A stretch of 64,000 bases of DNA from Nitratiruptor sp. (GTDB lineage: Bacteria > Campylobacterota > Campylobacteria > Campylobacterales > Nitratiruptoraceae). Under the pieces are notes generated by a model. That model saw nothing but the letters and a program-made list of their open reading frames with translations, did not search any database and had not been told where the DNA came from. The stretch spans positions 116,767-180,766 of the forward strand of contig PUXW01000006.1 of NCBI GenBank assembly GCA_009659925.1, given 5' to 3'. The translations under genes were made by a program, and so were the position numbers. Shown here in pieces: positions 8,829 through 18,076 of this stretch (position 1 is its first letter; each line of letters starts with the position of its first letter).

Positions 8829-10533
8829 CCAGAGTTTTATCCACACCCTCAAAGAGCCTCCCAAAGATGCCATCCTCCCAAGCCACCGCTACCTGGTTCG
8901 AGGGGGCTTCATCCAGCAGGTGGCCAGTGGGATCTACAACTTCCTTCCCCTTGGCAAGATCGTCTTGGAGAAAATCCGGGCCATAGTCAAGGAGGAGTTG
9001 GATCGGGCCGGGGCCATCGAGGTCCAGCTCGGCTTCGTCACTCCGTGTGAACTCTGGGAGGAGAGTGGCCGCTTGGCCAAATATGGCAAGGAGCTCTTGC
9101 GCTTCCAGGATCGCAAGGAGAACTGTTTCCTCCTTGGCCCCACCCATGAGGAGATGATGGTCCATCTGGTTCGAGGCCGGATCAAGAGCTACAAGCAGCT
9201 CCCTATCAACCTCTACCAGATCGGCTTGAAGTTCCGGGATGAGGTGCGCCCCCGCTTTGGACTTCTGCGGGCCAGAGAGTTCGTCATGAAGGATGGCTAC
9301 TCCTTCCATGCGAGCTGGGAGGACATGGAGCGGGAGTACCATCACATGGAGGAGACCTATCGGCGCATCTTCACTCGGCTTGGATTGGAATTTCGCGCGG
9401 TAGACGCCGATGTCGGGGCCATTGGGGGGAGTGCCAGCAAGGAGTTCATGGTCCTCGCCCAAAGCGGGGAGGATACCATCGCCTCATGCACCCAGTGCGA
9501 TTATGGGGCCAATGTGGAGCGGGCTAGCCGCCAAAATCCCACTCCACCCGAACCAGCCCCGGAATTTAGTGGATTTACCCCCTTCCACACCCCTGGAGTC
9601 TCATCCATTCCCGAGCTTGCCGACTTTTTCAAGGTCGACCCCCACTACATCCTCAAAGGGGTGGCCAAACGGGCCATCTTCGAAGATGGGCGCATGGAGC
9701 TGGTCCTCTTCTTCCTCCGGGGAGACGATGAGCTTCAAGAGGTCAAGGCCAAAAACGCCATTGGAGCCCAAGAGCTGGTGGATGTAAACTCCCAGGAGCT
9801 GGAAGAGGCCGGCCTTGTACCAGGCTTTATCGGTCCCTATGATCAGACCTGTTCCCTCGTTTTTGATCGAAGCCTCTTTCAAGCCAAAGGGCTCATTTGC
9901 GGGGCCAACCAGAAGGATTACCACCTCATTGATGCCGATTTAGGCCGGTTCGAGGAGGCCCTCTTCCTCGACATCGCTCAGGTTCGCCAAGGGGATCCCT
10001 GCCCTCGCTGTGGAGCCCCCCTCCAGTTGAGTCGGGGTATCGAAGTTGGCCACATATTCCAACTGGGAACGAGATACAGCGAGGCGATGGGAGCTACTTT
10101 CCTCGACGAGGCTGGAAAGGCCCGCCCCTTCATCATGGGAACCTATGGGATCGGGGTGAGCCGAATCATGGCAGCGGCCATCGAGCAAAACCACGACGAA
10201 CGGGGATGTATCTGGCCCAAGGCCATCGCTCCCTACATGGTGGACATCATCGTCTCCAACATGAAGGACGAGGCCCAGCGCGCCTTTGGCCAGAAGCTCT
10301 ACCAGGAGCTCTTGGAGGCTGGAATCGAGGTGATCTTCGACGATCGTCCCGATCGATTCGGTACGAAGATTAAGGATTTCGAGCTCATCGGCTTTCCTTA
10401 CGCCATCGTCGTTGGCAAGGGGCTTCGAGAGAACCAGGTGGAAGTGATCGAACGCCAGGGTTTGACGAAGCGTCCAGTCCGGGTGGAGGATGTTAAAGAT
10501 TACATTGTAGAATTGGCAGGCAAGCGGGTATGA
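8818..10533 (+). CDS. proS: Prolyl-tRNA synthetase, long bacterial type
   Basis: 571 residues from a GTG with AAGGAG eight bases upstream, overlapping hemA by 11 bases. Class II motifs are present: motif 2 around [17 protein letters not shown] and motif 3 around [20 protein letters not shown]. Between motifs 2 and 3 lies the YbaK-like editing insertion (about residues 220-390) that removes mischarged alanine, and a C-terminal anticodon-binding domain follows. Earlier in-frame ATG codons inside hemA would add a low-complexity, non-homologous tail and are rejected. Confidence 0.96.
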   Translation: MRFSQSFIHTLKEPPKDAILPSHRYLVRGGFIQQVASGIYNFLPLGKIVLEKIRAIVKEELDRAGAIEVQLGFVTPCELWEESGRLAKYGKELLRFQDRKENCFLLGPTHEEMMVHLVRGRIKSYKQLPINLYQIGLKFRDEVRPRFGLLRAREFVMKDGYSFHASWEDMEREYHHMEETYRRIFTRLGLEFRAVDADVGAIGGSASKEFMVLAQSGEDTIASCTQCDYGANVERASRQNPTPPEPAPEFSGFTPFHTPGVSSIPELADFFKVDPHYILKGVAKRAIFEDGRMELVLFFLRGDDELQEVKAKNAIGAQELVDVNSQELEEAGLVPGFIGPYDQTCSLVFDRSLFQAKGLICGANQKDYHLIDADLGRFEEALFLDIAQVRQGDPCPRCGAPLQLSRGIEVGHIFQLGTRYSEAMGATFLDEAGKARPFIMGTYGIGVSRIMAAAIEQNHDERGCIWPKAIAPYMVDIIVSNMKDEAQRAFGQKLYQELLEAGIEVIFDDRPDRFGTKIKDFELIGFPYAIVVGKGLRENQVEVIERQGLTKRPVRVEDVKDYIVELAGKRV

Positions 10534-10919
10534 TCTATCTGCTGCTCTATCTCTTTGTTGAGATCTACGTTTCGGTCAAGATAGCCAGTGCTATCGGTCC
10601 GGTGTGGACCTTCGTGGAGGTGGTTGTTACCGCCCTCTATGGCCTTTGGATCTTGCACAACCTCCACATCCAGCTTGGGGCAACGATGAGGGCCCTAGCC
10701 CATGGGGAGATTGGTCTGGAGGAGTTCGAAGAGATGAATCTCGCCATGGTCCTCGGGGCGATCTTGCTCATCATTCCTGGCTTCTTGACCGATATTGTGG
10801 GACTCCTACTCCAGCTCAAGGTGCTTGGAAAATTTGCCGCGAAGCGGATCTTTAAGATGCGATCTTCAAAAAGGAGGGAAGAGAGCGATGTCATTGACGT
10901 GGAGATTATTGAGCGCTAG
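10530..10919 (+). CDS. fxsA: FxsA family inner-membrane protein
   Basis: 129 residues, overlapping proS by 4 bases (ATGA). Three to four hydrophobic helices are visible, and the diagnostic motif [16 protein letters not shown] lies near residues 74-91. FxsA of E. coli was named for suppressing phage T7 exclusion by F; its normal role is not established. The C-terminal tail is charged and cytoplasmic. The gene overlaps the following Dsb gene by 32 bases. Confidence 0.85.
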   Translation: MIYLLLYLFVEIYVSVKIASAIGPVWTFVEVVVTALYGLWILHNLHIQLGATMRALAHGEIGLEEFEEMNLAMVLGAILLIIPGFLTDIVGLLLQLKVLGKFAAKRIFKMRSSKRREESDVIDVEIIER

Positions 10920-11757
10920 TGCCGTATTGAGTTTGACCCTCTTTGGCGCCAGTGAGAAGGAGATTGTCAAGTTTGTCAAGAAGGGGCTCAGCTCCAATCC
11001 CAACCTGAAGGTCCTCGATGTGAAGGTCTTGGAAAAGCAACCGGTTCCAGGGCTTGAGGATTGGGAGGCCTTTATCGTGGAATTTCGTCTCAGTGTCAAG
11101 GAGCTGGGGCGAGAGGAGAATGTGACCAATCGGGATATCCTCTTTTCCAAAGGGCGTTTTGTCGCCCCCGACCTTTTGGATGTGCGCACCAACCGCTCCA
11201 TCAAGAGTCGGATCGTCCGCAGTCTCGATAGCTCCTTTTACGACGAGGCCCATCGGATCTTTGGCAACAAGGATGCCAAGCACAAACTCGTCGTCTTCAG
11301 CGATCCCTTGTGCCCCTTTTGCCGGGAGGTAGTTCCGGAGCTCTTCAAGGTGGCTAAGGAGCATCCAGACCTTTTCGCCCTCTATTACTACCATCTGCCC
11401 ATTGAGACTCTCCATCCGGCTTCAGTACCTTTGGCGAAGGCTATGATCTACTTGAAGGAGCAGGGGAGAGAGGATCTCATCGAGAAGATCTACGAGACCG
11501 AATTCGACTACGAGGAGCAAGATGAGGCCAAGGTCATTGAGGCGCTCAACAAGAAGCTTGGACTCAATTTGACTCTCCAGCAGATCAACCAGCCCCATAT
11601 CGTCCAAGAGCTCGAATCCGACATGAAACGGGCTCGGGAGCTGATGATCCGGGGTACTCCGACCCTCTTCGTCGATGGAAAGTACGATATGCGCCGGGAT
11701 CGTTACAAAGCCTACCTCCCCAAAGAGGAAGAGGGTGAAGAGGGCGAAGAGGAATGA
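10888..11757 (+). CDS. Periplasmic DsbA/DsbC-like thiol:disulfide oxidoreductase
   Basis: 289 residues from ATG 10888, with AAGGAGG about 10 bases upstream inside the fxsA coding end. A signal peptide (about 1-21) is followed by an N-terminal region of about 100 residues and then a thioredoxin fold with C142-P-F-C145 and a cis-proline loop at RGTPTLF. An N-terminal domain ahead of the thioredoxin fold recalls dimeric DsbC/DsbG-type proteins and the Helicobacter HP0231 oxidoreductase, which lies near the hem genes there. It may oxidise or shuffle disulfides, possibly in c-type cytochrome maturation, which would suit the haem operon. The tail is a run of glutamates. Oxidase versus isomerase is not decidable here. 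Confidence 0.8.
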   Translation: MSLTWRLLSASAVLSLTLFGASEKEIVKFVKKGLSSNPNLKVLDVKVLEKQPVPGLEDWEAFIVEFRLSVKELGREENVTNRDILFSKGRFVAPDLLDVRTNRSIKSRIVRSLDSSFYDEAHRIFGNKDAKHKLVVFSDPLCPFCREVVPELFKVAKEHPDLFALYYYHLPIETLHPASVPLAKAMIYLKEQGREDLIEKIYETEFDYEEQDEAKVIEALNKKLGLNLTLQQINQPHIVQELESDMKRARELMIRGTPTLFVDGKYDMRRDRYKAYLPKEEEGEEGEEE

Positions 11758-12683
11758 GGCTCGTCATTGCGACCCGGGGGAGCAAACTGGCTCTGTGGCA
11801 GTCCAACTTCGTCAAACAGGAGCTCGAACGCCTCGGCTATAGGGTCGAGTTGCGCATCTTCAAGACCAAGGGGGACAAGATCCTCGATACCCCCCTTGCC
11901 CTCATCGGCGGGAAGGGGCTTTTTACCAAGGAGTTGGAAGAGGCGATGCTCCGAGGAGAGGCCGATTTGGCGGTCCATAGCCTCAAGGATCTCCCGACCC
12001 AGCTTCCCTCAGGCCTGGTCCTGGGGGCAGTGACCAAACGGGAAGATCCCAGGGATGTGCTGGTATGTCGCAAGAGCTATCCCAGTATCGAGGATCTGCC
12101 CCCCAATGCCCGGGTTGGAACCACCAGCTTGCGCCGTCGCATGCAACTCCTCCACTATCGCCCCGATTTGCGTATTGAGAACCTCCGGGGCAATGTCGAT
12201 ACCCGGATCAAGAGGCTCCAAGAGGGCCATTTTGATGCCATCGTCCTCGCCTATGCCGGTCTCAAACGCCTTGGACTGGTGGAGGAGCTAGAGCATCTCT
12301 TCCCCATCGACGAAAACCGCCTCATTCCCGCCATGGGCCAGGCCGCCTTGGGGATCGAGTGCCGGGAAGATCGCCTGGAGATTGTCCAGCAACTCGACCA
12401 TTCCACCACCCGGATCGAGACCACCATCGAACGGGATTTCGTCGATGCCCTGGGGGGCGGGTGTCAAGTTCCCATCGGGGTGCGGGCCAAGGTCTTGGAG
12501 AATGGAGACATCATCGCCAAAGCTGTGGTGGGCCTGCCCAACGGGCGAGAACTCCTCAAAGACAAGATCTTTGGCACCATCGCCACCTATGAGGAGATGG
12601 GGCGAGCTCTGGCAAGCTCCATGATCGAACAGGGTGCCAAGGAGCTTCTGGCCCGGGCCGAGGCGATGGCCTTCAAGGAGTAG
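11754..12683 (+). CDS. hemC: Porphobilinogen deaminase (hydroxymethylbilane synthase)
   Basis: 309 residues, start overlapping the Dsb stop by 4 bases. It joins four porphobilinogens into hydroxymethylbilane. The ATRGSKLALWQ start, DLAVHSLKDLPT, the arginine-rich GTTSLRRRMQL, and the dipyrromethane-carrying cysteine C237 in GGGCQVPIG are all present. It is the last gene of the operon and converges with the dUTPase gene, the two 3' ends overlapping by 11 bases with no terminator between them. Confidence 0.97.
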   Translation: MRLVIATRGSKLALWQSNFVKQELERLGYRVELRIFKTKGDKILDTPLALIGGKGLFTKELEEAMLRGEADLAVHSLKDLPTQLPSGLVLGAVTKREDPRDVLVCRKSYPSIEDLPPNARVGTTSLRRRMQLLHYRPDLRIENLRGNVDTRIKRLQEGHFDAIVLAYAGLKRLGLVEELEHLFPIDENRLIPAMGQAALGIECREDRLEIVQQLDHSTTRIETTIERDFVDALGGGCQVPIGVRAKVLENGDIIAKAVVGLPNGRELLKDKIFGTIATYEEMGRALASSMIEQGAKELLARAEAMAFKE

Positions 12684-13362
12684 GGTAGCGTTTGGCCAGC
12701 TCTTGGAGGAGTTGGGCGTAGGTGATTTGAGGGTTTTGATCGAGGATTTCCTGGAGTACCTGGTTGTCCTCGCGCCCATCCCAGATCTTCTGGTAGTTCC
12801 CCTCCTTGTACCCCCGCTCTTGGCGAAAGTGGTTGAGGGCATTCTTGCCGATGTAGAGGCGATAGAGCTTTGAAAAATCGAGGTGGGCACTCTGGCAGGC
12901 CTTCACGAAGGTGGCCAGGAGCTCCTCTTGGAGGGGCTGGCTGTCACTTTTGACCAGGGCGAGGGCCATGAGCTCTTCGAAGATCTCCAGATAGGCATCA
13001 ATGTGCCGATCCTCTTCATGGCCCCACTCTTTGGGAAGGGTGCGGTCGCAACGTTGTTGGAGGGCCTCCTGGACCATCTCCACCACCCGCTCTATCGGGT
13101 TGTGGGCGAGAAGATAGCTCATGAGGAAGTGCCAGATATCCACCAGCTCTAGGTGGATGTTGGCCATATCTGGGGGCTTCCCGATGGATTTCCAATGCTT
13201 CCAGCCGAAGGAGTCGATGAGCTCGGCTCCCTCCATGTAGATGCACCGCTTCCAATTGATCACCTTTCCATCCTTGGTGATCCCCTGGCGCCACTGGGGG
13301 CCGTTGGTATCGGTGTTGAGCTCATTTTGGAGCATGAGCATCTCAAAGATAGCCTCTTTCAC
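12673..13362 (-). CDS. dut: Dimeric all-alpha dUTPase (MazG-like dUTP diphosphatase)
   Basis: 229 residues beginning at a GTG that overlaps the valS stop (GTGA). It hydrolyses dUTP to dUMP and keeps uracil out of DNA. This is the all-helical dimeric family known from Campylobacter jejuni and trypanosomes, not the trimeric beta-barrel Dut. Signatures are the early MLMLQNELNTDTNG, the central ELVDIWHFLMS metal-binding helix, and YIGKNALNHFRQERGYKEGNYQKIWDGREDN. Translation is probably coupled to valS. Confidence 0.9.
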   Translation of the reverse strand: MKEAIFEMLMLQNELNTDTNGPQWRQGITKDGKVINWKRCIYMEGAELIDSFGWKHWKSIGKPPDMANIHLELVDIWHFLMSYLLAHNPIERVVEMVQEALQQRCDRTLPKEWGHEEDRHIDAYLEIFEELMALALVKSDSQPLQEELLATFVKACQSAHLDFSKLYRLYIGKNALNHFRQERGYKEGNYQKIWDGREDNQVLQEILDQNPQITYAQLLQELAKRYPTP

Positions 13363-15983
13363 CCCTCGACTCCCAGCCGTCTCAACTCCTCTTCGATCTT
13401 GGCGAGCCGCTCTTTGGCACTAGTCAAAGCCTGCTGGTTCTGGGCGACTACCTCTTCGGGAGCTTTGGCAAGGAAGCCTTGATTGCTCAAAAGTTTTTCC
13501 AGCTTTTGGATCTCTTTTTGGCTCTTCTCCTGCTGCTTGCGTAAGCGCTCGATAATAGGGCTCAAATCGATTCCCTCAAGGGGGATGAAGATTTCGACCT
13601 GCTCCCCGATATCGGCGATGGCCTGAGGTATAGCCTCCTGGGTCCAGTGGACCTCCTCCACCTTAGCCAGTTTACGGATGTACTCCTTGGCGTAGGGGGG
13701 AAGGGCTGGGCGAACGAAGACCTTGGGGATGGATCGGTTGGCCCGATCGATGAGCCCCTTGGCCCGGCGAATAGAGACGATAGCATCGATGATCTGGGCG
13801 AACTCCTCTTCGATCTTTCGATCCTGCTCCATCCCCTCGGGGTAGGGCTGGACCATGATGGATTCACTCTCTTCCAGGCTGGTGCCACTGAGAAGCTGGT
13901 AGAGGTGTTCGGTGATGAAGGGCATGAAGGGGTGCAAGAGCTTCATCGCCTCCTTGAAGATGGCTCCAAGTTCGGGGATCGCCTCCCTTTGGGCCTTGGC
14001 CAGTTCGATCCCCCAATCGCAAAACTCCCCCCACAAGAAGCGATAAAGGGTCATGGCCCCGTCGTTAAATCGATATCCTTCCAGATTCTCCCGTACCTCT
14101 CGGGTTGCTACCGCGAGGCGGCTGGCCATGTAGCGCCCCAACTCCGTGGTGATGGGTTGCTCCCGAAAATCGGCGAAAGAGTCGTGGTGCATGAGGAGAA
14201 AACGGGCGGCGTTGTAGAGCTTGTTGGTGAAGTTGCGGGAGAGTTCCAGGCGCTCTTGGCTGAGCCGGATATCTCGTCCTTGAACAGCCAAGGCGGCCAG
14301 GGTGAATCGGAGAGCGTCGGCGCTGTAGGTTTGAATGGTATCGACGGGATCGATCACATTGCCAAGGCTTTTGGCCATTTTACGCCCCTCCTTGTCCCGA
14401 ACCAGGGCGTGGAGGTAGACATCGCGAAAGGGGAGCTTTCCGAGGAAGTGTTTCCCCATCATCATCATCCGAGCGACCCAGAAGAAGAGGATGTCAAAGC
14501 CGGTGATGAGGAGGGAGTTGGGATAGAACTTTTCCAAATCATCCTCCATCCACTTCACCCCCTTGCCCCACTCGCCATTGCCCCAGCCCAAGGTGCTAAA
14601 GGGCCACAGGGCGGAGCTGAACCATGTATCCAGGACATCCGGGTCTTGGTAGATCTCTTGGCTTGCACACTTGGGGCAGCTCTCTTCCACCTCCCGTTCA
14701 CTCGCCCACTCGTGGCCGCAGGATCGGCAATACCACACGGGGATCCGGTGGCCCCACCACAGCTGTCTGGAGATACACCAATCCCGCAGCTCTCGCATCC
14801 AGGCGTTGTAGTTGTTGAGCCACTGGGGGGGGAAGAAACGGGTCTCACCAGCGTTGGCCGCCTCGATGGCCTCCTTGGCGATCTCCTTTTTGACGAACCA
14901 CTGGGTCGAGATGTAGGGCTCGATCACATTGCCGCACCGATAACAGTGGCCAACCTGGTGGGTGTGGGGTTCGACCTTCTCCAAAAACCCCGATCTATCC
15001 AGCTCCTGGACGATTCGTTCCCGAGCTTCCAGGCGCTCCATTCCCGCAAAGGGACCGGCATGGTCGTTGAGTATCCCCTGCTCGTCGAAGATCGTGATGG
15101 ATGGGAGGTTGTGGCGCTTGCCCACTTCGTAGTCGTTGGGATCGTGGGCTGGGGTGACCTTGACCACTCCGGTTCCAAACTCCATGTCGACATGCTCGTC
15201 GGCGATGATGGGGATCTCCCGGTCGATGAGGGGGAGCTTCACCCGCTTGCCCACAAGTCCCTTGTAACGGGGGTCGGCTGGGTTAACCATGACCGCCGTA
15301 TCCCCGAAGTAGGTTTCGGGCCTGGTGGTGGCTACCACCACATGGCCCTCCTCCCCAACAAGGGGATAGCGGATGTAGTAGAGGGCTCCCTCCCGCTCTT
15401 CGTATTCCACCTCGATATCGCTGAGAGCCCCGTCATGGGTACACCAGTTGACCATGTAGTTCCCCTTGACGATGAGCCCCTCCTCGTAGAGTTGAACGAA
15501 GGCTTTGCGCACTGCGTTCTTGAGGCCCTCGTCCATCGTAAAACGCTCCCTGCTCCAGGCCGGAGAGACCCCGAGCATGCGGAGCTGGCTGACAATGGCG
15601 TTGCCGCTTTCCTCTTTCCACCGCCACACATGTTGGAGGAAAGCCTCCCTGCCAAGCTCCTCCTTCTTTATTCCCCGAGCCAGGAGTTGTCGCTCCACTA
15701 CATTTTGGGTTGCAATTCCAGCGTGGTCGGTCCCAGGCTGCCAGAGGGTCTCGAAGCCATCCATTCGTTTATAGCGGACGATGATATCCTGGAGGGTGAA
15801 GGTGAGGGCGTGGCCGATGTGGAGCCGGCCTGTCACGTTGGGTGGGGGCATCATGATGGCGAAGCGGCGCCCCTCTTTTTGGATCTTGCGATTCCCATCC
15901 AACTCGAAATAGCCCCGCTCCTCCCAGATCTTGTAATAGGCGGGTTCAATGGTATGGGGATCGTAGCGCGTTGGATCACTCAT
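13359..15983 (-). CDS. valS: Valyl-tRNA synthetase
   Basis: 874 residues, normal length. Class I motifs: HIGH as GRLHIGHAL near residue 53, and the KMSKS loop as KMAKS in GRKMAKSLGNV. The editing domain includes TTRPETYFGDTAVMVNP. Zinc-binding cysteine pairs (CYRC, then CRSC and CPKC) and a C-terminal coiled coil (about 800-870) are present. A TATAAT box (complement of 16013-16018) lies 30 bases upstream. A long open frame on the opposite strand is only a by-product of codon usage. Confidence 0.98.
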   Translation of the reverse strand: MSDPTRYDPHTIEPAYYKIWEERGYFELDGNRKIQKEGRRFAIMMPPPNVTGRLHIGHALTFTLQDIIVRYKRMDGFETLWQPGTDHAGIATQNVVERQLLARGIKKEELGREAFLQHVWRWKEESGNAIVSQLRMLGVSPAWSRERFTMDEGLKNAVRKAFVQLYEEGLIVKGNYMVNWCTHDGALSDIEVEYEEREGALYYIRYPLVGEEGHVVVATTRPETYFGDTAVMVNPADPRYKGLVGKRVKLPLIDREIPIIADEHVDMEFGTGVVKVTPAHDPNDYEVGKRHNLPSITIFDEQGILNDHAGPFAGMERLEARERIVQELDRSGFLEKVEPHTHQVGHCYRCGNVIEPYISTQWFVKKEIAKEAIEAANAGETRFFPPQWLNNYNAWMRELRDWCISRQLWWGHRIPVWYCRSCGHEWASEREVEESCPKCASQEIYQDPDVLDTWFSSALWPFSTLGWGNGEWGKGVKWMEDDLEKFYPNSLLITGFDILFFWVARMMMMGKHFLGKLPFRDVYLHALVRDKEGRKMAKSLGNVIDPVDTIQTYSADALRFTLAALAVQGRDIRLSQERLELSRNFTNKLYNAARFLLMHHDSFADFREQPITTELGRYMASRLAVATREVRENLEGYRFNDGAMTLYRFLWGEFCDWGIELAKAQREAIPELGAIFKEAMKLLHPFMPFITEHLYQLLSGTSLEESESIMVQPYPEGMEQDRKIEEEFAQIIDAIVSIRRAKGLIDRANRSIPKVFVRPALPPYAKEYIRKLAKVEEVHWTQEAIPQAIADIGEQVEIFIPLEGIDLSPIIERLRKQQEKSQKEIQKLEKLLSNQGFLAKAPEEVVAQNQQALTSAKERLAKIEEELRRLGVEG

Positions 15984-16012
15984 TGCTATCCTTGCAGGGG
16001 AAATTTAGTGCA

Positions 16013-16018
16013 ATTATA
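16013..16018 (-). promoter_or_regulatory. valS -10 box in the valS/helicase divergent gap
   Basis: The complement reads TTATAATTGC, a clean TATAAT about 30 bases upstream of the valS ATG. The 86-base gap must also hold the helicase promoter, for which no convincing box is seen. Confidence 0.5.
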
Positions 16019-16069
16019 ACAAAGAGGGGGTAAAATAACCAGTTTGAAATCTGCCATCGGAGGGAGGGT

Positions 16070-18076
16070 ATGGGGCTCAATCCAGAACAGCTCGCCGCAA
16101 CCAAGGCACCCCTTGGCCACAACCTCATCATCGCCAGTGCCGGTACAGGCAAGACCTCCACCATCGTCGCTCGGATCGCCGCCCTCCTGGAGGATGGGAT
16201 CCCCCCGGAAGAGATCCTTTTGCTCACCTTCACCAACAAGGCAGCTGCCGAGATGGTAGGGCGTCTAGAGACTCGATTCGGGCGGCTTGCCATTGAGGCT
16301 GGAACCTTCCACGCCGTAGCTTACCGCTGGCTCAAGGGGCTCGATTCGAGTCTGCTTCTCAAAGAGCCCAAGGAGTTGCGTCTGCTCTTTAAAAGTGTCT
16401 ATGAGCGGCGAGACTTTAGCCGCACTGGCATCGACGTAGAGCCCTACCGCCCCCTAGGGCTTTTCGATCTTTACAATCTCTACCAGAATGTCGCCCCTGA
16501 GCGTCCCTTTGGCCTATGGCTCCAGGAGCGCTCCCCCAACCAGGCCCCCCTTATCCCCATCTACGAAGACATTGTCCAGGAGTTCGAAGAGCTCAAGGAG
16601 TCCTATGGATACCTCGGTTTTAATGACTTGCTCTTGAAGGCTATCGAGGCCAAGGGGCGGCTTCCCTCCTTCACCGAAATCCTCGTGGACGAGTACCAGG
16701 ATACCAACAACCTCCAGGCCCTCTTTCTCGAGAGTCTCTCTTCCAAGAGCCTCTTTTGCGTTGGGGATTACGATCAGAGTATCTATGCCTTCAACGGGGC
16801 CAACATCGAGATCATCGCCTCCTTCCACCAGCGCTATCCCGATGCCCGGATCTTCAACCTCTCCAAGAACTACCGCTCCACCCGCTACATTTTGGAGTTG
16901 GCGGATCGGGTTATCTCCCGAAACGAGCGGATCTTTCCCAAACGGCTAGAGGTCATGCGCAAGGGAAAGGCTCACCGGCCTGTCCTCTTGGAGTTTCCTA
17001 GCCTCTACGATCAATATGAAGGGATCGCAAAAAGAGTGGCCCAGAGCCCAACTCCCAAGGAGGAGATCGCTATTATCTTCCGCAACAACGCTTCGGCAGA
17101 CGGGATCGAGGCGGCCTTGCGTCAGCGGGGGATCGGGTGTCGCCGCAAGGGGGGGATGAGTCTTTTCGATTTGACGGAGATGAAGGCCCTCTTCGATCTG
17201 ATCGCCCTCATCCTCAATCCCAAAGATATGTTGGCCTTCATCCATGTCATGGAGTTTGCCAAAGGGGTTGGTGCCCACATTGCCAAGGAGCTTTTCGAGG
17301 GAGCCATCCGGGCGGGAGGCGGGGATTTGATCCGGGGACTCGTGGATCCAGTGGAGGAGGGAAACCCTTTTCAACGGAGGGAGCGCAACTACCAGCTCGC
17401 CCTCTTCGACGATCTGGTCCAACTGGGGAGCAAGGCCCGCTTCCAAGGGGTTGTCGAAGAGTCCTTCCTCTCCTCCCCCCTCCTCCTACATCCCAAACTC
17501 TCTCTAGAGGGGGCCCGCTTCCTCCAAGGGCTGGGTATCCTCTTCCAGCGGCTGAGGCGGGTCCGACGACCCACCTCCTTCCTCCAAATCTTGGCTGAAA
17601 GTCCCATCTACACCCAAATCGTCGATCAGATCGCCTCCAAGCGGGCCAAACTCAAAGATGGCTCCATCGATCCAGCCCTCAAGGAGGAGCATCTTTTGCG
17701 CATCCGACGGCGCCAGGAGCTCCTGCTCCAGCTGAGCCGCCACTATGACGATATCCATCGCTTCTACAACGCCATGGTTCTAGGAAGCTCGGAGATGGCT
17801 CAAGGGGAGGGGGTTCAGCTGCTGACGGTCCATGCCAGCAAGGGGCTCGAATTCAAGGAGGTCTATCTCGTCGATCTGATGGAGGGGCGCTTCCCCAACC
17901 TCAAATTGGCCAAGCGCAGTGGAAGTATCGAGGAGGAGCGGCGTCTCTTCTATGTCGCTGTGACCCGAGCCAAGGATCTTCTCTATTTGAGTTTTGCCAG
18001 GTACGATCCACTCCGCAAGGAGACCTTTCGCCCCTCCCGCTTCCTCCAGGAGGGGGGCTTTAGCGTCCCCCTTTGA
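16070..18076 (+). CDS. UvrD/Rep-family ATP-dependent DNA helicase
   Basis: 668 residues, ATG preceded by GGAGGGAGGGT. All superfamily 1A motifs are visible: Walker A ASAGTGKTSTI, motif Ia TFTNKAAAEM, motif II VDEYQDTNN, motif III VGDYDQSIYAFNGA, NYRST, VHASKGLEFKEVYLVDL and EERRLFYVAVTRAK. It would unwind DNA 3' to 5' during repair or replication restart. It may be Rep, PcrA or UvrD; the short C-terminus without a Tudor-like tail argues against full-length UvrD/PcrA. It converges with gspF, the ends overlapping by 17 bases. Confidence 0.93.
   Translation: MGLNPEQLAATKAPLGHNLIIASAGTGKTSTIVARIAALLEDGIPPEEILLLTFTNKAAAEMVGRLETRFGRLAIEAGTFHAVAYRWLKGLDSSLLLKEPKELRLLFKSVYERRDFSRTGIDVEPYRPLGLFDLYNLYQNVAPERPFGLWLQERSPNQAPLIPIYEDIVQEFEELKESYGYLGFNDLLLKAIEAKGRLPSFTEILVDEYQDTNNLQALFLESLSSKSLFCVGDYDQSIYAFNGANIEIIASFHQRYPDARIFNLSKNYRSTRYILELADRVISRNERIFPKRLEVMRKGKAHRPVLLEFPSLYDQYEGIAKRVAQSPTPKEEIAIIFRNNASADGIEAALRQRGIGCRRKGGMSLFDLTEMKALFDLIALILNPKDMLAFIHVMEFAKGVGAHIAKELFEGAIRAGGGDLIRGLVDPVEEGNPFQRRERNYQLALFDDLVQLGSKARFQGVVEESFLSSPLLLHPKLSLEGARFLQGLGILFQRLRRVRRPTSFLQILAESPIYTQIVDQIASKRAKLKDGSIDPALKEEHLLRIRRRQELLLQLSRHYDDIHRFYNAMVLGSSEMAQGEGVQLLTVHASKGLEFKEVYLVDLMEGRFPNLKLAKRSGSIEEERRLFYVAVTRAKDLLYLSFARYDPLRKETFRPSRFLQEGGFSVPL

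Noticed and set aside
13647..16019. A 790-codon open frame on the plus strand across valS
   Set aside because: It lies antisense to a complete valyl-tRNA synthetase with all motifs; its composition is a mirror of GC-rich codon usage and shows no family motif.
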